The notes: generated by a model from the sequence alone, not told the origin. DNA of 64,000 nucleotides from Rhodospirillales bacterium 70-18 (GCA_001899585.1 MKWE01000005.1:62001-126000), one strand, 5' to 3'; positions 31,558-40,855 are shown, counted from the first letter of the stretch. Numbers and translations are program-made.

Positions 31558-31661
31558 CGTCGCCACCGCGCCACCCGCCCCTGCCTGTCCGGGCGTGTTC
31601 GATCACAGCGCCACGCGGGGCGCAATGCGCCTGGACCAGCCCGGCGGCCGGATGGCGGCTG

Positions 31662-32756
31662 CTATGCGCGCCGGCTCATCATGCCCGGCCGCCGCCGCGC
31701 CAGGCCCAGCGCCGCCAGGCCCAGCGCCGCCACCGCCAGCAGCGAGCGCGAGGACGGTTCCGGCACGTTCCACGGCGCGCTGCTGTCCAGCGCCGGCGCC
31801 GCGCCGAAGATCAACGTGTTGGCGCCGATCTGGTCGTTCGGGCCGGCCGGCGTGTTGTAGCGGTCGCGGTAGAACTGGCCGAAATTATACGCGGTGTTAC
31901 CGTCCACGGTGGCGCCGTAGCTCTGGCCGCCGGGGTTGGTGCTGGCGTTGTAGATGGCCGTTCCCCCGGCGGCGCGGTCGTTGATCAGCACGTTGTCGCG
32001 CACCAGCAGGCTGGAATTGGGGAAGCTCGGGTTGGCCTCGCCGCCGAAATGGATGGCGAAGCGGTTGGGCGAGGCCGCCCCCTTCTCGATGGTGTTGCCG
32101 GTGATCACCGCTTGCCCGCCGTCGGGGATGTCGATGCTGTAGCTGGCGGGCGAGGTGGGGCCATCCACGATGCGGTTGTTGGTGATGGTGGTCACGGCGG
32201 CGCGGCTTTTGATCTCGTGGCCGCCCAGGGCGTCGTGGATATAGCTGTCGGTCACCGTCAGGCTGTCGGCGTCGCCCGCATAGATGTTGTGCGCCAGCCC
32301 GTAGCGCGGGTCGCCGGGCAGCAGGCCGTTATGGTCGATCTCGGAATGATCGATGGCGATGCGGTTGCCGCCGGTGCCGGCCAGCACGCCGTCCTGGTTG
32401 CCGTGGATCCAGCTGTCCGACACGGTCAGCAGGCCGTTGCCGGTCTCGAACAGGATGCCGGCGCCGTTGCTGCCGGGATCGACCGCGCCGGACAGTTCCA
32501 GGTTGCGCACCGTGAGGTCCGCCCCGGCACCGTACGCCACATACAGAATCGCCCGCAGGTTGACCGGCGTCGGGTCCGGCGTGGTCAGATGCGCCAAGCC
32601 GCCCACGCCCTCGATGGTCAGGGAATGGGTGATGAGCGGAAAATCCTCGACATACTGGCCCGGCGACAGCGCGATGGTGTCGCCGGCGCCGGAGGCCGAG
32701 ATGGCTGCCGAGACGGTGGCGTAGATCAGGCTGGTGGTCAGATTGACGATGCTCAC
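31662..32756 (-). CDS. Right-handed beta-helix protein with PEP-CTERM tail
   Basis: A 364-aa protein made of repeating short strands typical of parallel beta-helices (LTVRNLEL, LTVSDSWIHGNQDG, TTITNNRIVDG, AVITGNTIEKG). The C-terminus has NVPEPSS, a hydrophobic helix LLAVAALGLAALGLA and RRRPG, the PEP-CTERM sorting signal cut by exosortase. No N-terminal signal peptide is visible, which is odd for an exported protein. GTG 32756 is chosen for its GGCGGGGGG site; TTG 32780 is possible. No exosortase gene is in the window. Confidence 0.83.
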   Translation of the reverse strand: MSIVNLTTSLIYATVSAAISASGAGDTIALSPGQYVEDFPLITHSLTIEGVGGLAHLTTPDPTPVNLRAILYVAYGAGADLTVRNLELSGAVDPGSNGAGILFETGNGLLTVSDSWIHGNQDGVLAGTGGNRIAIDHSEIDHNGLLPGDPRYGLAHNIYAGDADSLTVTDSYIHDALGGHEIKSRAAVTTITNNRIVDGPTSPASYSIDIPDGGQAVITGNTIEKGAASPNRFAIHFGGEANPSFPNSSLLVRDNVLINDRAAGGTAIYNASTNPGGQSYGATVDGNTAYNFGQFYRDRYNTPAGPNDQIGANTLIFGAAPALDSSAPWNVPEPSSRSLLAVAALGLAALGLARRRPGMMSRRA

Positions 32757-32831
32757 GCCCGGCCCCCCGCCATATAGCAAAGGCGGAAATACTAACCGCC
32801 CGTAACGGCCGGGACAAGCGTTCCGGCGGGG

Positions 32832-32978
32832 CTATTCGGCTGGCGACCGGCCATCGCCCTGCCGCGCCCGCGCACGGTCGGCGCAGGTCTGCTGGTAGGA
32901 CACCCGGCCCATGCCGATGATGAACACGGCAAAGGTGCCGAGGACCAGTGCAAGATAAAACCGCTCTCCGAACGTCAT
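32832..32978 (-). CDS. Small single-helix membrane protein, unknown
   Basis: A 48-aa protein with one hydrophobic helix (FYLALVLGTFAVFIIGM) and a charged C-terminus with one Cys (QQTCADRARARQ). ATG 32978 has GGGAG 7 bp upstream, which supports a real gene. It lies 59 bp from a perfect FNR-type box and could be a small accessory subunit of a membrane complex, but no family is recognised. Confidence 0.55.
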   Translation of the reverse strand: MTFGERFYLALVLGTFAVFIIGMGRVSYQQTCADRARARQGDGRSPAE

Positions 32979-33036
32979 CGTCGGCTCCCGTTGAAGCATG
33001 TGGCGCCATTGCACCAGCAACACCGCAGTCCGGCCA

Positions 33037-33050
33037 TTGATCCAGATCAA
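33037..33050. promoter_or_regulatory. Perfect FNR/FixK-type box
   Basis: TTGAT CCAG ATCAA is an exact match to the TTGAT-N4-ATCAA site bound by FNR, FnrN or FixK under low oxygen. On the plus strand a -10-like TATCAT (33071-33076) follows, placing the box centre about 40 bp before the expected start of transcription, the usual activator position. On the minus strand no -10 fits. The rest of the 298-bp gap (32979-33276) holds a small GTTGGGC/GCCCAAC hairpin near 33138 and nothing else recognised. Confidence 0.7.
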
Positions 33051-33276
33051 ACGATGCAATTTTGTAATACTATCATCCGGGCGGTTCCGCCGGGCTTGCC
33101 GCGCGCCGTCGCCGGTGCTACCCACGCCGCCGCATCAAGAGTTGGGCTGGCGCCCAACGCCAACCTGCCCTCCCGGGCAAGGTGGCGGCCTCCGCGAGGG
33201 GGGATGTGGCCGCGACCGGCAACCAAACGGGACCACGCCACACGCCAGCCCCTCACGACCACAAGGAGGGTTTGCC

Positions 33277-33564
33277 GTGCCGGACGCCGTTGCCTTCACC
33301 CCCCCGCCCGACCTCACCCTGCTGCTGGCGCCGGACGACACGGCGCATCCGGTCGGCCCCTGCGACTGGACCAACCGGCTGGGCCGGCGCGAGGCCGGGC
33401 ATGTCTATGTGGTGGTGCACCGCCGCCACGGGCTGTGGACGCATGTCTACCGCGTGGTGGCGGACGCCCGGCCCGGCCGGCTGCTGGCCTATCTGGAACG
33501 CGCGATGCCGGGGGACTGCGTGGCCGAGGCGCGCGCCTGGGCGCAGGCGCGGTTCATGACGTAG
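33277..33564 (+). CDS. Small hypothetical protein
   Basis: A 95-aa soluble-looking protein with no recognised domain. Notable segments are GPCDWTNRLGRREAGHVYVVV and RRHGLWTHVYRVVAD, rich in Trp, His and Tyr, with two Cys. GTG 33277 is the start because AAGGAGGG lies 6 bp upstream, one of the strongest ribosome sites in the window. It is the first gene downstream of the FNR-type box, with a leader of about 190 nt, so it may be induced at low oxygen. Confidence 0.65.
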   Translation: MPDAVAFTPPPDLTLLLAPDDTAHPVGPCDWTNRLGRREAGHVYVVVHRRHGLWTHVYRVVADARPGRLLAYLERAMPGDCVAEARAWAQARFMT

Positions 33565-33582
33565 GGGGGTGGCTGGCGGGAG

Positions 33583-33767
33583 GAAGATTCACAAAGAGGC
33601 GGTGAGGCGAAGAGAAGCAAGGGATGGCCCTGCCGCATCTCTCAGGCACGCCTGTTATAAAGTCCAGAGAAAGCAGAACCACATGGAGGCGGGGAGGCGG
33701 GGAGGCGGGGAGGCGGGGAGGCGGGAAGAAGAAAGCCCTTCTTCTCCCCGCCTCCATGTGAATCTTC
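33583..33767. repeat. 185-bp element with inverted-repeat ends (MITE-like)
   Basis: The ends GAAGATTCACA (33583-33593) and TGTGAATCTTC (33757-33767) are exact complements. The match continues imperfectly for about 24 bp through GAGGCGG-type sequence. Inside is a strong hairpin: GAAGAAG (33725-33731) with CTTCTTC (33738-33744), flanked by GC-rich arms up to CACATGGAGGCGGGG and CCCCGCCTCCATGTG. It ends 3 bp from the lepA stop and may terminate lepA. No ORF and no clear target duplication. Confidence 0.65.
33686..33725. repeat. Tandem repeat, five copies of GAGGCGGG
   Basis: Five perfect 8-bp units in a row inside the element that follows lepA. Such short units can change copy number by slippage, which would alter the adjacent hairpin arm. 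Confidence 0.9.
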
Positions 33768-33770
33768 TCT

Positions 33771-35576
33771 TCAGGCGTCCATCTTCAGCGCCGCCAGGAA
33801 GGCGGATTGCGGGATTTCCACCTTGCCGAACTGGCGCATGCGCTTCTTGCCTTCCTTCTGCTTGTCCAGCAGCTTGCGCTTGCGGCTGATGTCGCCGCCG
33901 TAGCACTTGGCGGTCACGTCCTTGCTCAGCGCGCCGATGGTCTCGCGCGCGATCACCCGCCCGCCGATCGCCGCCTGGATGGCGATCTTGAACAACTGGC
34001 GCGGAATCAGGTCCTTCAGCTTCTCGCAGATCGCCCGCCCGCGCCGGTCGGCCTGGCTGCGGTGGGCGATGAAGGACAGCGCGTCCACCGGGTCCTGGTT
34101 GACCAGGATGGAGATGCGCACGAGGTCGCCCTCCTCGTAGCCGTCGATCGCGTAGTCGAAGCTGGCATAGCCGCGGCTGACCGATTTCAGCCGGTCGTAG
34201 AAGTCGAACACCACCTCGTTCAGCGGCAGCCGGTAGACCGCCATGGCGCGGTTGCCGACATAGGTGAGGTCGATCTGCACGCCGCGCCGCTCGCTGCACA
34301 GGGTCAGGATGCTGCCGAGATACTCGTCGGGCACCATGATGGTGGCCTTGATCCACGGCTCCTCGATATGGTCGATCAGACTCGGGTCCGGCATATCGGC
34401 CGGGTTGTGCAGCTCCTCCAGCACGCCGGAGGTGCGGTGGATCTTGTAGACCACGCTGGGGGCGGTGGCGATCAGGTCGAGGTCGAACTCGCGCGACAGC
34501 CGCTCCTGGATGATCTCCAGGTGCAGCAGGCCGAGGAAGCCGCAGCGATAGCCGAAGCCCAGCGCCGCCGAGCTTTCCGCCTCGTAGTGGAAGCTGGCAT
34601 CGTTCAGCCGCAGCTTGGCCAGGCTGTCGCGCAGCTTCTCGAAATCGTCGGCATCCACCGGGAACAGGCCGCACCACACCACCGGAATGGAGGGCTTGAA
34701 GCCCGGCAGCGGCTCGGCGGCGGGGTGGCGGTCGTCGGTGATGGTGTCGCCCACCGCCACGTCGGCCACCGTCTTGATGGCGGCGTTGATGTAGCCCATC
34801 TCGCCCGGGCCGAGGTCGTCCACCGCCACCATGCGCGGGCTGAACACACCCACCTGGTCGACCAGGTGGGTGGAGCCCTGCGCCATCATGCGCACCTTCT
34901 GGCCGCGCCGGATGCGGCCGTCCTTCACGCGGATCAGGATGATCACGCCCAGGTACTGGTCGTACCAGCTATCCACCACCAGCGCCTTCAGCGGTGCGTC
35001 CGGGTCGCCCTTGGGCGGCGGCAGGCGGGTCACCAGGGCTTCCAGCACGCCCTCGATGTTGATGCCGGTCTTGGCCGAGATCATCACCGCGTCGGACGCA
35101 TCCAGCCCGATCACGTCCTCGATCTGCTGCTTCACCCGCTCCGGCTCGGCGGCCGGCAGGTCGATCTTGTTCAGGATGGGCACGATCTCGTGCCCGGCCT
35201 CGATCGCCTGGTACACGTTCGCCAGCGTCTGCGCCTCCACGCCCTGGGAGGCGTCCACCACCAGCAGCGAGCCCTCGCAGGCGGCCAGGCTGCGCGAGAC
35301 CTCGTAGGCGAAGTCCACGTGGCCCGGCGTGTCCATCAGGTTCAGCGTGTAGACCAGCCCGTCGTGCGCCTTGTAGGCGAGGCGGACGGTCTGCGCCTTG
35401 ATGGTGATGCCGCGTTCCTTCTCCAGATCCATGTTGTCGAGCACCTGCTCGGTCATCTCGCGCGAGGTGAGCGCGCCGGTGGCCTGGATCAGCCGGTCGG
35501 CCAGGGTGGATTTCCCGTGGTCGATATGGGCGATGATCGAGAAGTTGCGGATGCGCTCGATGGGGGTGTCGGTCAT
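33771..35576 (-). CDS. lepA: Elongation factor 4 (LepA)
   Basis: A 601-aa translational GTPase that back-translocates or stabilises ribosomes. G1 is [10 protein letters not shown]3 is DTPGHVDF, and NKIDLP is G4. The LepA-specific C-terminal domain includes [23 protein letters not shown]. Length and start ([21 protein letters not shown]) match the family. It is separated from pheT by 48 bp on the same strand and ends at the MITE-like element. Confidence 0.97.
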   Translation of the reverse strand: MTDTPIERIRNFSIIAHIDHGKSTLADRLIQATGALTSREMTEQVLDNMDLEKERGITIKAQTVRLAYKAHDGLVYTLNLMDTPGHVDFAYEVSRSLAACEGSLLVVDASQGVEAQTLANVYQAIEAGHEIVPILNKIDLPAAEPERVKQQIEDVIGLDASDAVMISAKTGINIEGVLEALVTRLPPPKGDPDAPLKALVVDSWYDQYLGVIILIRVKDGRIRRGQKVRMMAQGSTHLVDQVGVFSPRMVAVDDLGPGEMGYINAAIKTVADVAVGDTITDDRHPAAEPLPGFKPSIPVVWCGLFPVDADDFEKLRDSLAKLRLNDASFHYEAESSAALGFGYRCGFLGLLHLEIIQERLSREFDLDLIATAPSVVYKIHRTSGVLEELHNPADMPDPSLIDHIEEPWIKATIMVPDEYLGSILTLCSERRGVQIDLTYVGNRAMAVYRLPLNEVVFDFYDRLKSVSRGYASFDYAIDGYEEGDLVRISILVNQDPVDALSFIAHRSQADRRGRAICEKLKDLIPRQLFKIAIQAAIGGRVIARETIGALSKDVTAKCYGGDISRKRKLLDKQKEGKKRMRQFGKVEIPQSAFLAALKMDA

Positions 35577-35624
35577 GGGGCTCAGATAGGGTGTTTCGGG
35601 ACCAGTGTCAGCAAATGAACTGAA

Positions 35625-38084
35625 TCAGCCGCGCAACGCAGCACCGGTCGCCTTCGCCACCGCGGCGACCACCTTCTGGCAGGCCGCCTCGATCTCGGCG
35701 TCGGTCAACGTGCGCTCGCGCGGCTGGAACACCACCTCGATCGCCAGCGACTTCTTGCCCTCGGGCAGCCCGTCGCCCTGGTAGAGGTCGAACAGCGACA
35801 CCCCGGCGATCAGCGTGCGCTCCGCCCCGCGCGCCGCGCGCAGCACCGCGTCGGCGGCGACGCCCGCATCCACCAGGAAGGCGAAGTCGCGCCGCAGCGG
35901 CTGGAAGCTGGGCAGGTCGGGCGCGGTCTTGCGGCGGCGCTTGGGGTCGGCCACGGCGTCGAGGTCGATCTCGAAGCCGATCGCCGGGCCGGCGAGGTCG
36001 AGGGCGGCCAGCACGCGCGGATGCAACTCGCCGAAGGTCGCCAGCACCGTCTTCGGCCCCTGGCGCACGCAGCCGGAGCGGCCGGGGTGGTAGTGGGCGG
36101 GCGCATCGGCGGTGACGGTCAGGGCATCCATCGGCACGCCCAGCGCGGCCAGCACGGTCCAGACATCGGCCTTGGCGTCCATCGCGGTCGCGGGTGTGGC
36201 GGGCGCCGCCCAGTGGCGCGCCGGCGGCCCGGCGCGCAGCCCGGCGGCCACCTGCACCTGGCGGTCGATCGCCGGATAGGCCGGCCCGATCTCGAACAGC
36301 CCCACCTCGGCATGGCCGCGTGCGGCGTTGCGCGCGGCGGCCAGCGCCAGGGTGGCCAGCGGCGTCGGGCGCATCTGGTCCAGGTCAGCGGCGATCGGGT
36401 TGGCCAGTCGCAGCGCCTCGGAGGTGCCGCCGAACAGCGCCGCCCGGGCGCCTTCCATGAAGCTGAAGGTGACGCATTCGGCCAGCCCCTGGGCCGCCAG
36501 CGTGCGCCGCGCCACCGAGGCGCGCGCCTGGCGCGGGGTGAGCGTCGCCGCCGGCACCGCGCCGCCGGCCGGCAGCGAGACCGGCGGAATGCGGTCCAGC
36601 CCGCCCAGGCGCAGCACCTCCTCGATCAGGTCGCATTCCGGCTCGATCTCGGCCCGCCCGGCGGCGGCCTTGGCGGCGCGCTCGGCCGGCAGGGTGGCGG
36701 ACGGCTCCAGCGGCGTGCCGGCGGCGATGTCGTTGCGCCAGGACGGCACCTGCACCACCACGCGCTCCGCGTCGCGCCCGGCCACCGTGAAGCCCAGCCG
36801 CTCCAGCGCGCCCACCACTTCGTCGGGGGCCACATCCAGCCCTCCCAGGCCGGCCAGCCGCTCGAAGCGCAGGCTGGCGGTGCGGCGCCAATGCGGCTCG
36901 GCGCCGGCGGCGGCGACGGTGCTGGCCTGCCCGCCGCACAGATGCTGGATCATCCGCGTCGCCGCCTCGATGGCGTCGGGCAGCAAGGCGGGGTCGATGC
37001 CGCGCTCGAAGCGGCTGCGGGCGTCGGAGGCGACCTGGTGGCGGCGGCCGGTCAGCGCCACCCGCACCGGGTTGAACAGCGCGCATTCGACGAACACGCT
37101 GGTGGTCGCCGCGTCGCAGCCGGTCGCCTCGCCGCCGATCACGCCGGCCAGCGACTGCACGCCGGCAGCATCGGCGATCACGCAATCATCTGGCGTGGCG
37201 GTGTAGTCCTTGCCGTTCAACGCCTTGAAGGTCTCGCCGTCGCCCGGCCGGAAGGTCAGCGTGGTGCCGGAAATCTTGCCGGCGTCGAACACGTGCAGCG
37301 GCCGGCCGAGGTCGATGGTGAAGAAATTGGTTACGTCCACCAGCGCGTTGATCGGCCGCAGCCCGATGGCCAGCAGCCGGTCCTGCAGCCATTGCGGGCT
37401 GGGGCCGTTCTTCAGCCCGGTGATGGTCCGCCCGAGCACCCAGGGGCAGGCATCCTGCATGGCGATCGCCCAGCCGAACGGGCTCTCGAACTCCGCCGGC
37501 ACCGGGGCCGGCGCGAAGGGCAGCAGCGTGCCCAGCCCGGCCGCCGCCAGGTCCCGCGCCACGCCGCGCACCGAGAGTGCATCGCCCCGGTTGGGGGTCA
37601 CCGCGATGTCGATCACCGGGTCGTCCAGCCCCGCCCAGGCGGCGTACGGCACGCCCACCGGCGCCTCGGGCGACAGCTCCAGGATGCCGTCATGCTCCTC
37701 GCCCAGCCCCATCTCGCGCACCGAGAGCAGCATGCCGGCCGACTGCACGCCGCGGATCTCGCCGACCTTGAGCGTGATGCCGGTGCCGGGGATGAAGCTG
37801 CCGGGCGGCGCGAACACCGCCTTCATGCCGGTGCGCGCGTTCGGCGCGCCGCACACCACCGAGACCAGGCCGGCGCCGGTATCCACCGTGCAGGCGCGCA
37901 GCCGGTCGGCGTTGGGGTGCTGCACCGCCTCGATCACATGCGCCACGCGGAACGGGGCGAGGGCGGCGCCGCGATTCTCCACGCCCTCCAGCTCCAGGCC
38001 GATCATGGTCAGCGCGTCGGTGATCTCGGACAGGCTGGCGGTGGTCTCAAGATGGGTCTTGAGCCAGGACAGGGTGAACTTCAT
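35625..38084 (-). CDS. pheT: Phenylalanine-tRNA ligase beta subunit
   Basis: An 819-aa subunit of the alpha2-beta2 enzyme. The N-terminal part (about 38-150, HVIEAVQHPNADRLRACTVDTG) is the EMAP-like tRNA-binding domain. The B3/B4 editing region and B5 domain follow, and the C-terminal 95 residues (FQPLRRDFAFLVDAGV onward) form the anticodon-binding FDX-ACB domain. Length is normal. It starts 4 bp after pheS, so the pair is cotranscribed. Confidence 0.97.
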   Translation of the reverse strand: MKFTLSWLKTHLETTASLSEITDALTMIGLELEGVENRGAALAPFRVAHVIEAVQHPNADRLRACTVDTGAGLVSVVCGAPNARTGMKAVFAPPGSFIPGTGITLKVGEIRGVQSAGMLLSVREMGLGEEHDGILELSPEAPVGVPYAAWAGLDDPVIDIAVTPNRGDALSVRGVARDLAAAGLGTLLPFAPAPVPAEFESPFGWAIAMQDACPWVLGRTITGLKNGPSPQWLQDRLLAIGLRPINALVDVTNFFTIDLGRPLHVFDAGKISGTTLTFRPGDGETFKALNGKDYTATPDDCVIADAAGVQSLAGVIGGEATGCDAATTSVFVECALFNPVRVALTGRRHQVASDARSRFERGIDPALLPDAIEAATRMIQHLCGGQASTVAAAGAEPHWRRTASLRFERLAGLGGLDVAPDEVVGALERLGFTVAGRDAERVVVQVPSWRNDIAAGTPLEPSATLPAERAAKAAAGRAEIEPECDLIEEVLRLGGLDRIPPVSLPAGGAVPAATLTPRQARASVARRTLAAQGLAECVTFSFMEGARAALFGGTSEALRLANPIAADLDQMRPTPLATLALAAARNAARGHAEVGLFEIGPAYPAIDRQVQVAAGLRAGPPARHWAAPATPATAMDAKADVWTVLAALGVPMDALTVTADAPAHYHPGRSGCVRQGPKTVLATFGELHPRVLAALDLAGPAIGFEIDLDAVADPKRRRKTAPDLPSFQPLRRDFAFLVDAGVAADAVLRAARGAERTLIAGVSLFDLYQGDGLPEGKKSLAIEVVFQPRERTLTDAEIEAACQKVVAAVAKATGAALRG

Positions 38085-38088
38085 GGCC

Positions 38089-39168
38089 TCACACCCCCTC
38101 GTGCAGCATGGCGGGCGCCAGCGGGTTGAACCCGTAATGGCGCAGCCAGCGTATGTCGCTCTCGTAGAACGGCCGCAGGTCGGGGATGCCGTGCTTCAGC
38201 ATGGTCACCCGCTCGATCCCCATGCCGAAGGCGAAGCCCTGCCATTCGCGCGGGTCGATGCCGCAATTGGCCAGCACCTTGGGGTGCACCATGCCGCTGC
38301 CCAGGATCTCCAGCCAGTCGCCGCCCCCACCGAGTTCCCCGGTCTTGCGGTTCCAGCCGATATCCACCTCCATCGAGGGCTCGGTGAACGGGAAATAGCT
38401 CGACCGGAAGCGCACCGGCAGGGTGGTGATGCCGAAGAACGCCCGCAGGAAGTCGATCAGGCAACCCTTCAGGTGCCCCAGCGTGATGGCGCGGTCGATC
38501 ACCAGCCCCTCCACCTGGTGGAACATCGGCGAGTGGGTGGCGTCGTGATCGGCGCGATAGGTGCGGCCGGGCACGATGACGCGGATCGGCGGTTCCTGGT
38601 TCAGCATGGTGCGCACCTGCACCGGCGAGGTGTGGGTGCGCAGCACGCGGCTGCGGCCGTCGGCGTCGATGCCGGGCAGGTAGAACGTATCCATGTCCTG
38701 GCGCGCCGGGTGGTGGGCGGGGATGTTCAGCGCGCCGAAATTGCGCCAGTCATCCTCGATATCCGGCCCCTCGGCGATGGCGAAGCCCATGGCGCCGAAG
38801 ATCGCGGCCATCTCCTCCATGGTGCGGCTGATCGGATGGATCAGCCCCTGAGCACGCGGGCGCGGCGGCAGGGTCATGTCCATCCGCTCGGCGGCCAGCC
38901 GGGCGCCGAGCGCGGCCGCATCCAGTTCGCCGCGCCGCGCCTCGATGGCCGCCGTCAGCGCGTCCTTCAGCCGGTTCAGCGCCGCCCCGCGCTCCCGCCG
39001 CTCCTCGGGCGAGGCGCGGCCAAGCTCCTTCAGCAGCGCGGTCAGCCGGCCGCTCTTGCCCAGCACGGCCACCCGCACGGCGTCCAGCGCCCGCGGGTCG
39101 GCGGCGGCGGCCAGCGCCGCGTCGGTCTCGCTCTGGAGGGTTTGCAGGTCGTCGGTCATCGAGTCCAC
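38089..39168 (-). CDS. pheS: Phenylalanine-tRNA ligase alpha subunit
   Basis: A 359-aa catalytic subunit that charges tRNA-Phe. The N-terminal coiled-coil region (residues 1-90) precedes the class II core. [17 protein letters not shown] and the motif 3 segment [18 protein letters not shown] are clear. [11 protein letters not shown] at 39168 is used; ATG 39159 is a close alternative. An intrinsic terminator lies between it and rplT, so pheST expression depends on readthrough or its own promoter. Confidence 0.97.
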   Translation of the reverse strand: MDSMTDDLQTLQSETDAALAAAADPRALDAVRVAVLGKSGRLTALLKELGRASPEERRERGAALNRLKDALTAAIEARRGELDAAALGARLAAERMDMTLPPRPRAQGLIHPISRTMEEMAAIFGAMGFAIAEGPDIEDDWRNFGALNIPAHHPARQDMDTFYLPGIDADGRSRVLRTHTSPVQVRTMLNQEPPIRVIVPGRTYRADHDATHSPMFHQVEGLVIDRAITLGHLKGCLIDFLRAFFGITTLPVRFRSSYFPFTEPSMEVDIGWNRKTGELGGGGDWLEILGSGMVHPKVLANCGIDPREWQGFAFGMGIERVTMLKHGIPDLRPFYESDIRWLRHYGFNPLAPAMLHEGV

Positions 39169-39189
39169 CGTCCGTCAGCCGTGAGTACG

Positions 39190-39220
39190 AAAAAGGGCCG
39201 CCCTGTGCGGGCAGCCCTTT
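39190..39220 (-). terminator. Intrinsic terminator/attenuator between rplT and pheS
   Basis: On the minus strand AAAGGGC, a bulge, GCCC and a 5-nt loop pair back to GGGC...GCCCTTT, followed by TTTTT (39190-39194). The stem is 11 bp with one mismatch. No run of Phe codons precedes it, so a Phe leader-peptide attenuator is not supported. Confidence 0.78.
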
Positions 39221-39254
39221 GCAGTATGATCGTCTGTCCCGAGCCGGGAGCCGA

Positions 39255-39611
39255 TCAGGCCAGGGCGGCCTGCACCTTCTTGACGATCTCGCCGAAGGTG
39301 GCGGGGTCGTCATAGGCGATGGCGGCCAGCACCTTGCGGTCCATCTCGATGCCGGCGATCTTCAGCCCGGCGATGAAGCGCGAATAGGTCAGCCCCTGCT
39401 CGCGCACGGCGGCATTGATCCGCTGGATCCACAGCGCGCGGAATTCGCGCTTCTTCACCCGGCGGTCGCGATAGGCGTACTGGAGCGACTTCTCCAGCCG
39501 CTGCAGGGCGATGCGGTAGTTGGTGGACGAGCGGCCGACGAAGCCCTTCGACTGCTCAAGAACCTTCTTGTGGCGGGCGTGCGTGGTGACGCCCCGCTTG
39601 ACGCGTGCCAT
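39255..39611 (-). CDS. rplT: Large ribosomal subunit protein bL20
   Basis: A 118-aa ribosomal protein needed early in 50S assembly. [20 protein letters not shown] and [10 protein letters not shown] are family signatures, and [18 protein letters not shown] binds 23S rRNA. It follows rpmI after 14 bp in the standard order. infC, often upstream in other bacteria, is not present here. In other bacteria L20 represses rpmI-rplT translation by binding the leader. Confidence 0.97.
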   Translation of the reverse strand: MARVKRGVTTHARHKKVLEQSKGFVGRSSTNYRIALQRLEKSLQYAYRDRRVKKREFRALWIQRINAAVREQGLTYSRFIAGLKIAGIEMDRKVLAAIAYDDPATFGEIVKKVQAALA

Positions 39612-39625
39612 GATCTATCTCCCCC

Positions 39626-39829
39626 TTACACCAGACCGTACGGCGCCCACTGCTTGACGGTCAGCCCGTCAGCATGGGTCAGCGTCTGGCTGCCGCGCGC
39701 CTTGCGCTTCATTTTCTGGGACCGGTTGATCAGGCCGTGGCGCTTGTTGCCGGGGCCGGCCAGCACCTTGCCGGTGCCGGTGATCTTGAAGCGCTTCTTG
39801 ACAGAAGACTTCGTCTTCATCTTGGGCAT
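39626..39829 (-). CDS. rpmI: Large ribosomal subunit protein bL35
   Basis: A 67-aa basic protein, [20 protein letters not shown], with RKARGSQTL near the end. AGGAG lies 6 bp before ATG 39829. An in-frame ATG 18 bp further up (39847) precedes that ribosome site and is not used. First gene of rpmI-rplT-pheST. A 6-bp hairpin (CCTGCG/CGCAGG, 39854-39868) lies in its leader. Confidence 0.96.
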   Translation of the reverse strand: MPKMKTKSSVKKRFKITGTGKVLAGPGNKRHGLINRSQKMKRKARGSQTLTHADGLTVKQWAPYGLV

Positions 39830-39919
39830 TTGGGACTCCTTGCGCATAAGGTTCCTGCGGAACGCAGGCAGTCGCGGCCGGGCATGCCCTACAGGCCCGG
39901 ACTCGCAGACAGGGGGCGG

Positions 39920-39948
39920 CTTATAGCGACGGCGCATCGCTGATGCAA
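39920..39948 (-). promoter_or_regulatory. Sigma-70 promoter of rpmI-rplT(-pheST)
   Basis: On the minus strand TTGCAT (39943-39948) and TATAAG (39920-39925) are separated by exactly 17 bp. Transcription would start near 39913, leaving a leader of about 84 nt with one small hairpin, suitable for control by L20. Confidence 0.65.
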
Positions 39949-39970
39949 GCAATGGGGGCAAGTTGCGGGC

Positions 39971-39999
39971 TTCGCGCGCGGCGCACACCCCCATATAAC
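39971..39999 (+). promoter_or_regulatory. Candidate promoter giving leaderless dapF mRNA
   Basis: TATAAC (39994-39999) is a good -10 and lies 7 bp before the dapF ATG. TTCGCG (39971-39976), a weak -35, precedes it by 17 bp. The transcript would begin at or next to the A of ATG. No purine-rich ribosome site is visible in CACACCCCCATATAACACC. Confidence 0.45.
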
Positions 40000-40006
40000 A
40001 CCACGC

Positions 40007-40843
40007 ATGGACGCGCCCTTCCTCAAGATGCACGGCTGCGGGAACGATTTCGTCGTGTTCGACGAGCGGAGGGGCGCGCTCGGCCTCACGCCCGGCCGCG
40101 CGGCGGCCATCGCCGACCGCCATGCCGGCGTCGGCTGCGACCAGTTCATCGCCATCGAGCCGCCGCCGCCCGGCAGCAACGCCGACGCCTTCATGCGCAT
40201 CCGCAACCCCGATGGCGGCGAGGCCGGCGCCTGCGGCAACGCCACGCGCTGCGTCGCCCACCTGCTGGCCGCCGAAAGCGGGCGGCGGCAGCTGGTGATC
40301 CAGACCATCTCCGGCCTGCTGCCGGCCGAAATCCTCACGGACGGCCGGGTGCGGGTGGACATGGGGCCGCCCCGGCTGGGCTGGCGGGACGTGCCGCTCG
40401 CCGCCCCCGCCGACACGCTGCACGTGCCGCTCGCCGAAGGCCCGGTGGCCGACCCGGCCGCCGCCTCGATGGGCAACCCGCACGCCACCTTCTTCGTGGC
40501 CGACCTCGCCGCCACCCCGGTGGAAGCCCTCGGCCCCCGCCTGGAACACGCCGCCATCTTCCCCGACCGCGCCAATATCGGCTTCGTGCAGGTGCTCGCG
40601 CCCGACCGCATCCGCCTGCGGGTGTGGGAGCGCGGCGCCGGCCTCACCCTGGCCTGCGGCTCCGGCGCCTGCGCCGCCCTGGTCAATTCCGCCCGCCGCG
40701 GCCTCACCGGGCGGCGCGCCGCCGTGCTGGTGGATGGCGGCGCGCTGGAGATCGAATGGCGCGAGGACGGCCACGTGCTGATGACCGGCCCGGTCGCCAC
40801 CGCCTTCCGCGGCACGCTGGACCTGGATGATTATGCGCCATGA
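40007..40843 (+). CDS. dapF: Diaminopimelate epimerase
   Basis: A 278-aa PLP-independent racemase that converts LL- to meso-diaminopimelate for lysine and peptidoglycan. The two catalytic thiols are Cys76 (GACGNATRC) and Cys217 (ACGSGAC). [16 protein letters not shown] is the family N-terminus and fixes the start at 40007. It begins a plus-strand unit dapF-mtaB-ftsY and diverges from rpmI over 177 bp. Confidence 0.96.
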   Translation: MDAPFLKMHGCGNDFVVFDERRGALGLTPGRAAAIADRHAGVGCDQFIAIEPPPPGSNADAFMRIRNPDGGEAGACGNATRCVAHLLAAESGRRQLVIQTISGLLPAEILTDGRVRVDMGPPRLGWRDVPLAAPADTLHVPLAEGPVADPAAASMGNPHATFFVADLAATPVEALGPRLEHAAIFPDRANIGFVQVLAPDRIRLRVWERGAGLTLACGSGACAALVNSARRGLTGRRAAVLVDGGALEIEWREDGHVLMTGPVATAFRGTLDLDDYAP

Positions 40844-40855
40844 TAGTTATGCGTC

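Noticed and set aside
32979..33050. FNR box assigned to the minus-strand 48-aa gene
   Set aside because: No -10-like sequence stands at the right distance on the minus strand; the plus strand fits better, though both cannot be excluded.
33686..33725. Tandem repeat as a CRISPR array
   Set aside because: Units are 8 bp, directly adjacent and without spacers; no cas genes are present.
33807..38129. Long plus-strand frames opposite lepA and pheT
   Set aside because: Both are low-complexity shadows of well-supported minus-strand genes, a common artefact in GC-rich DNA.
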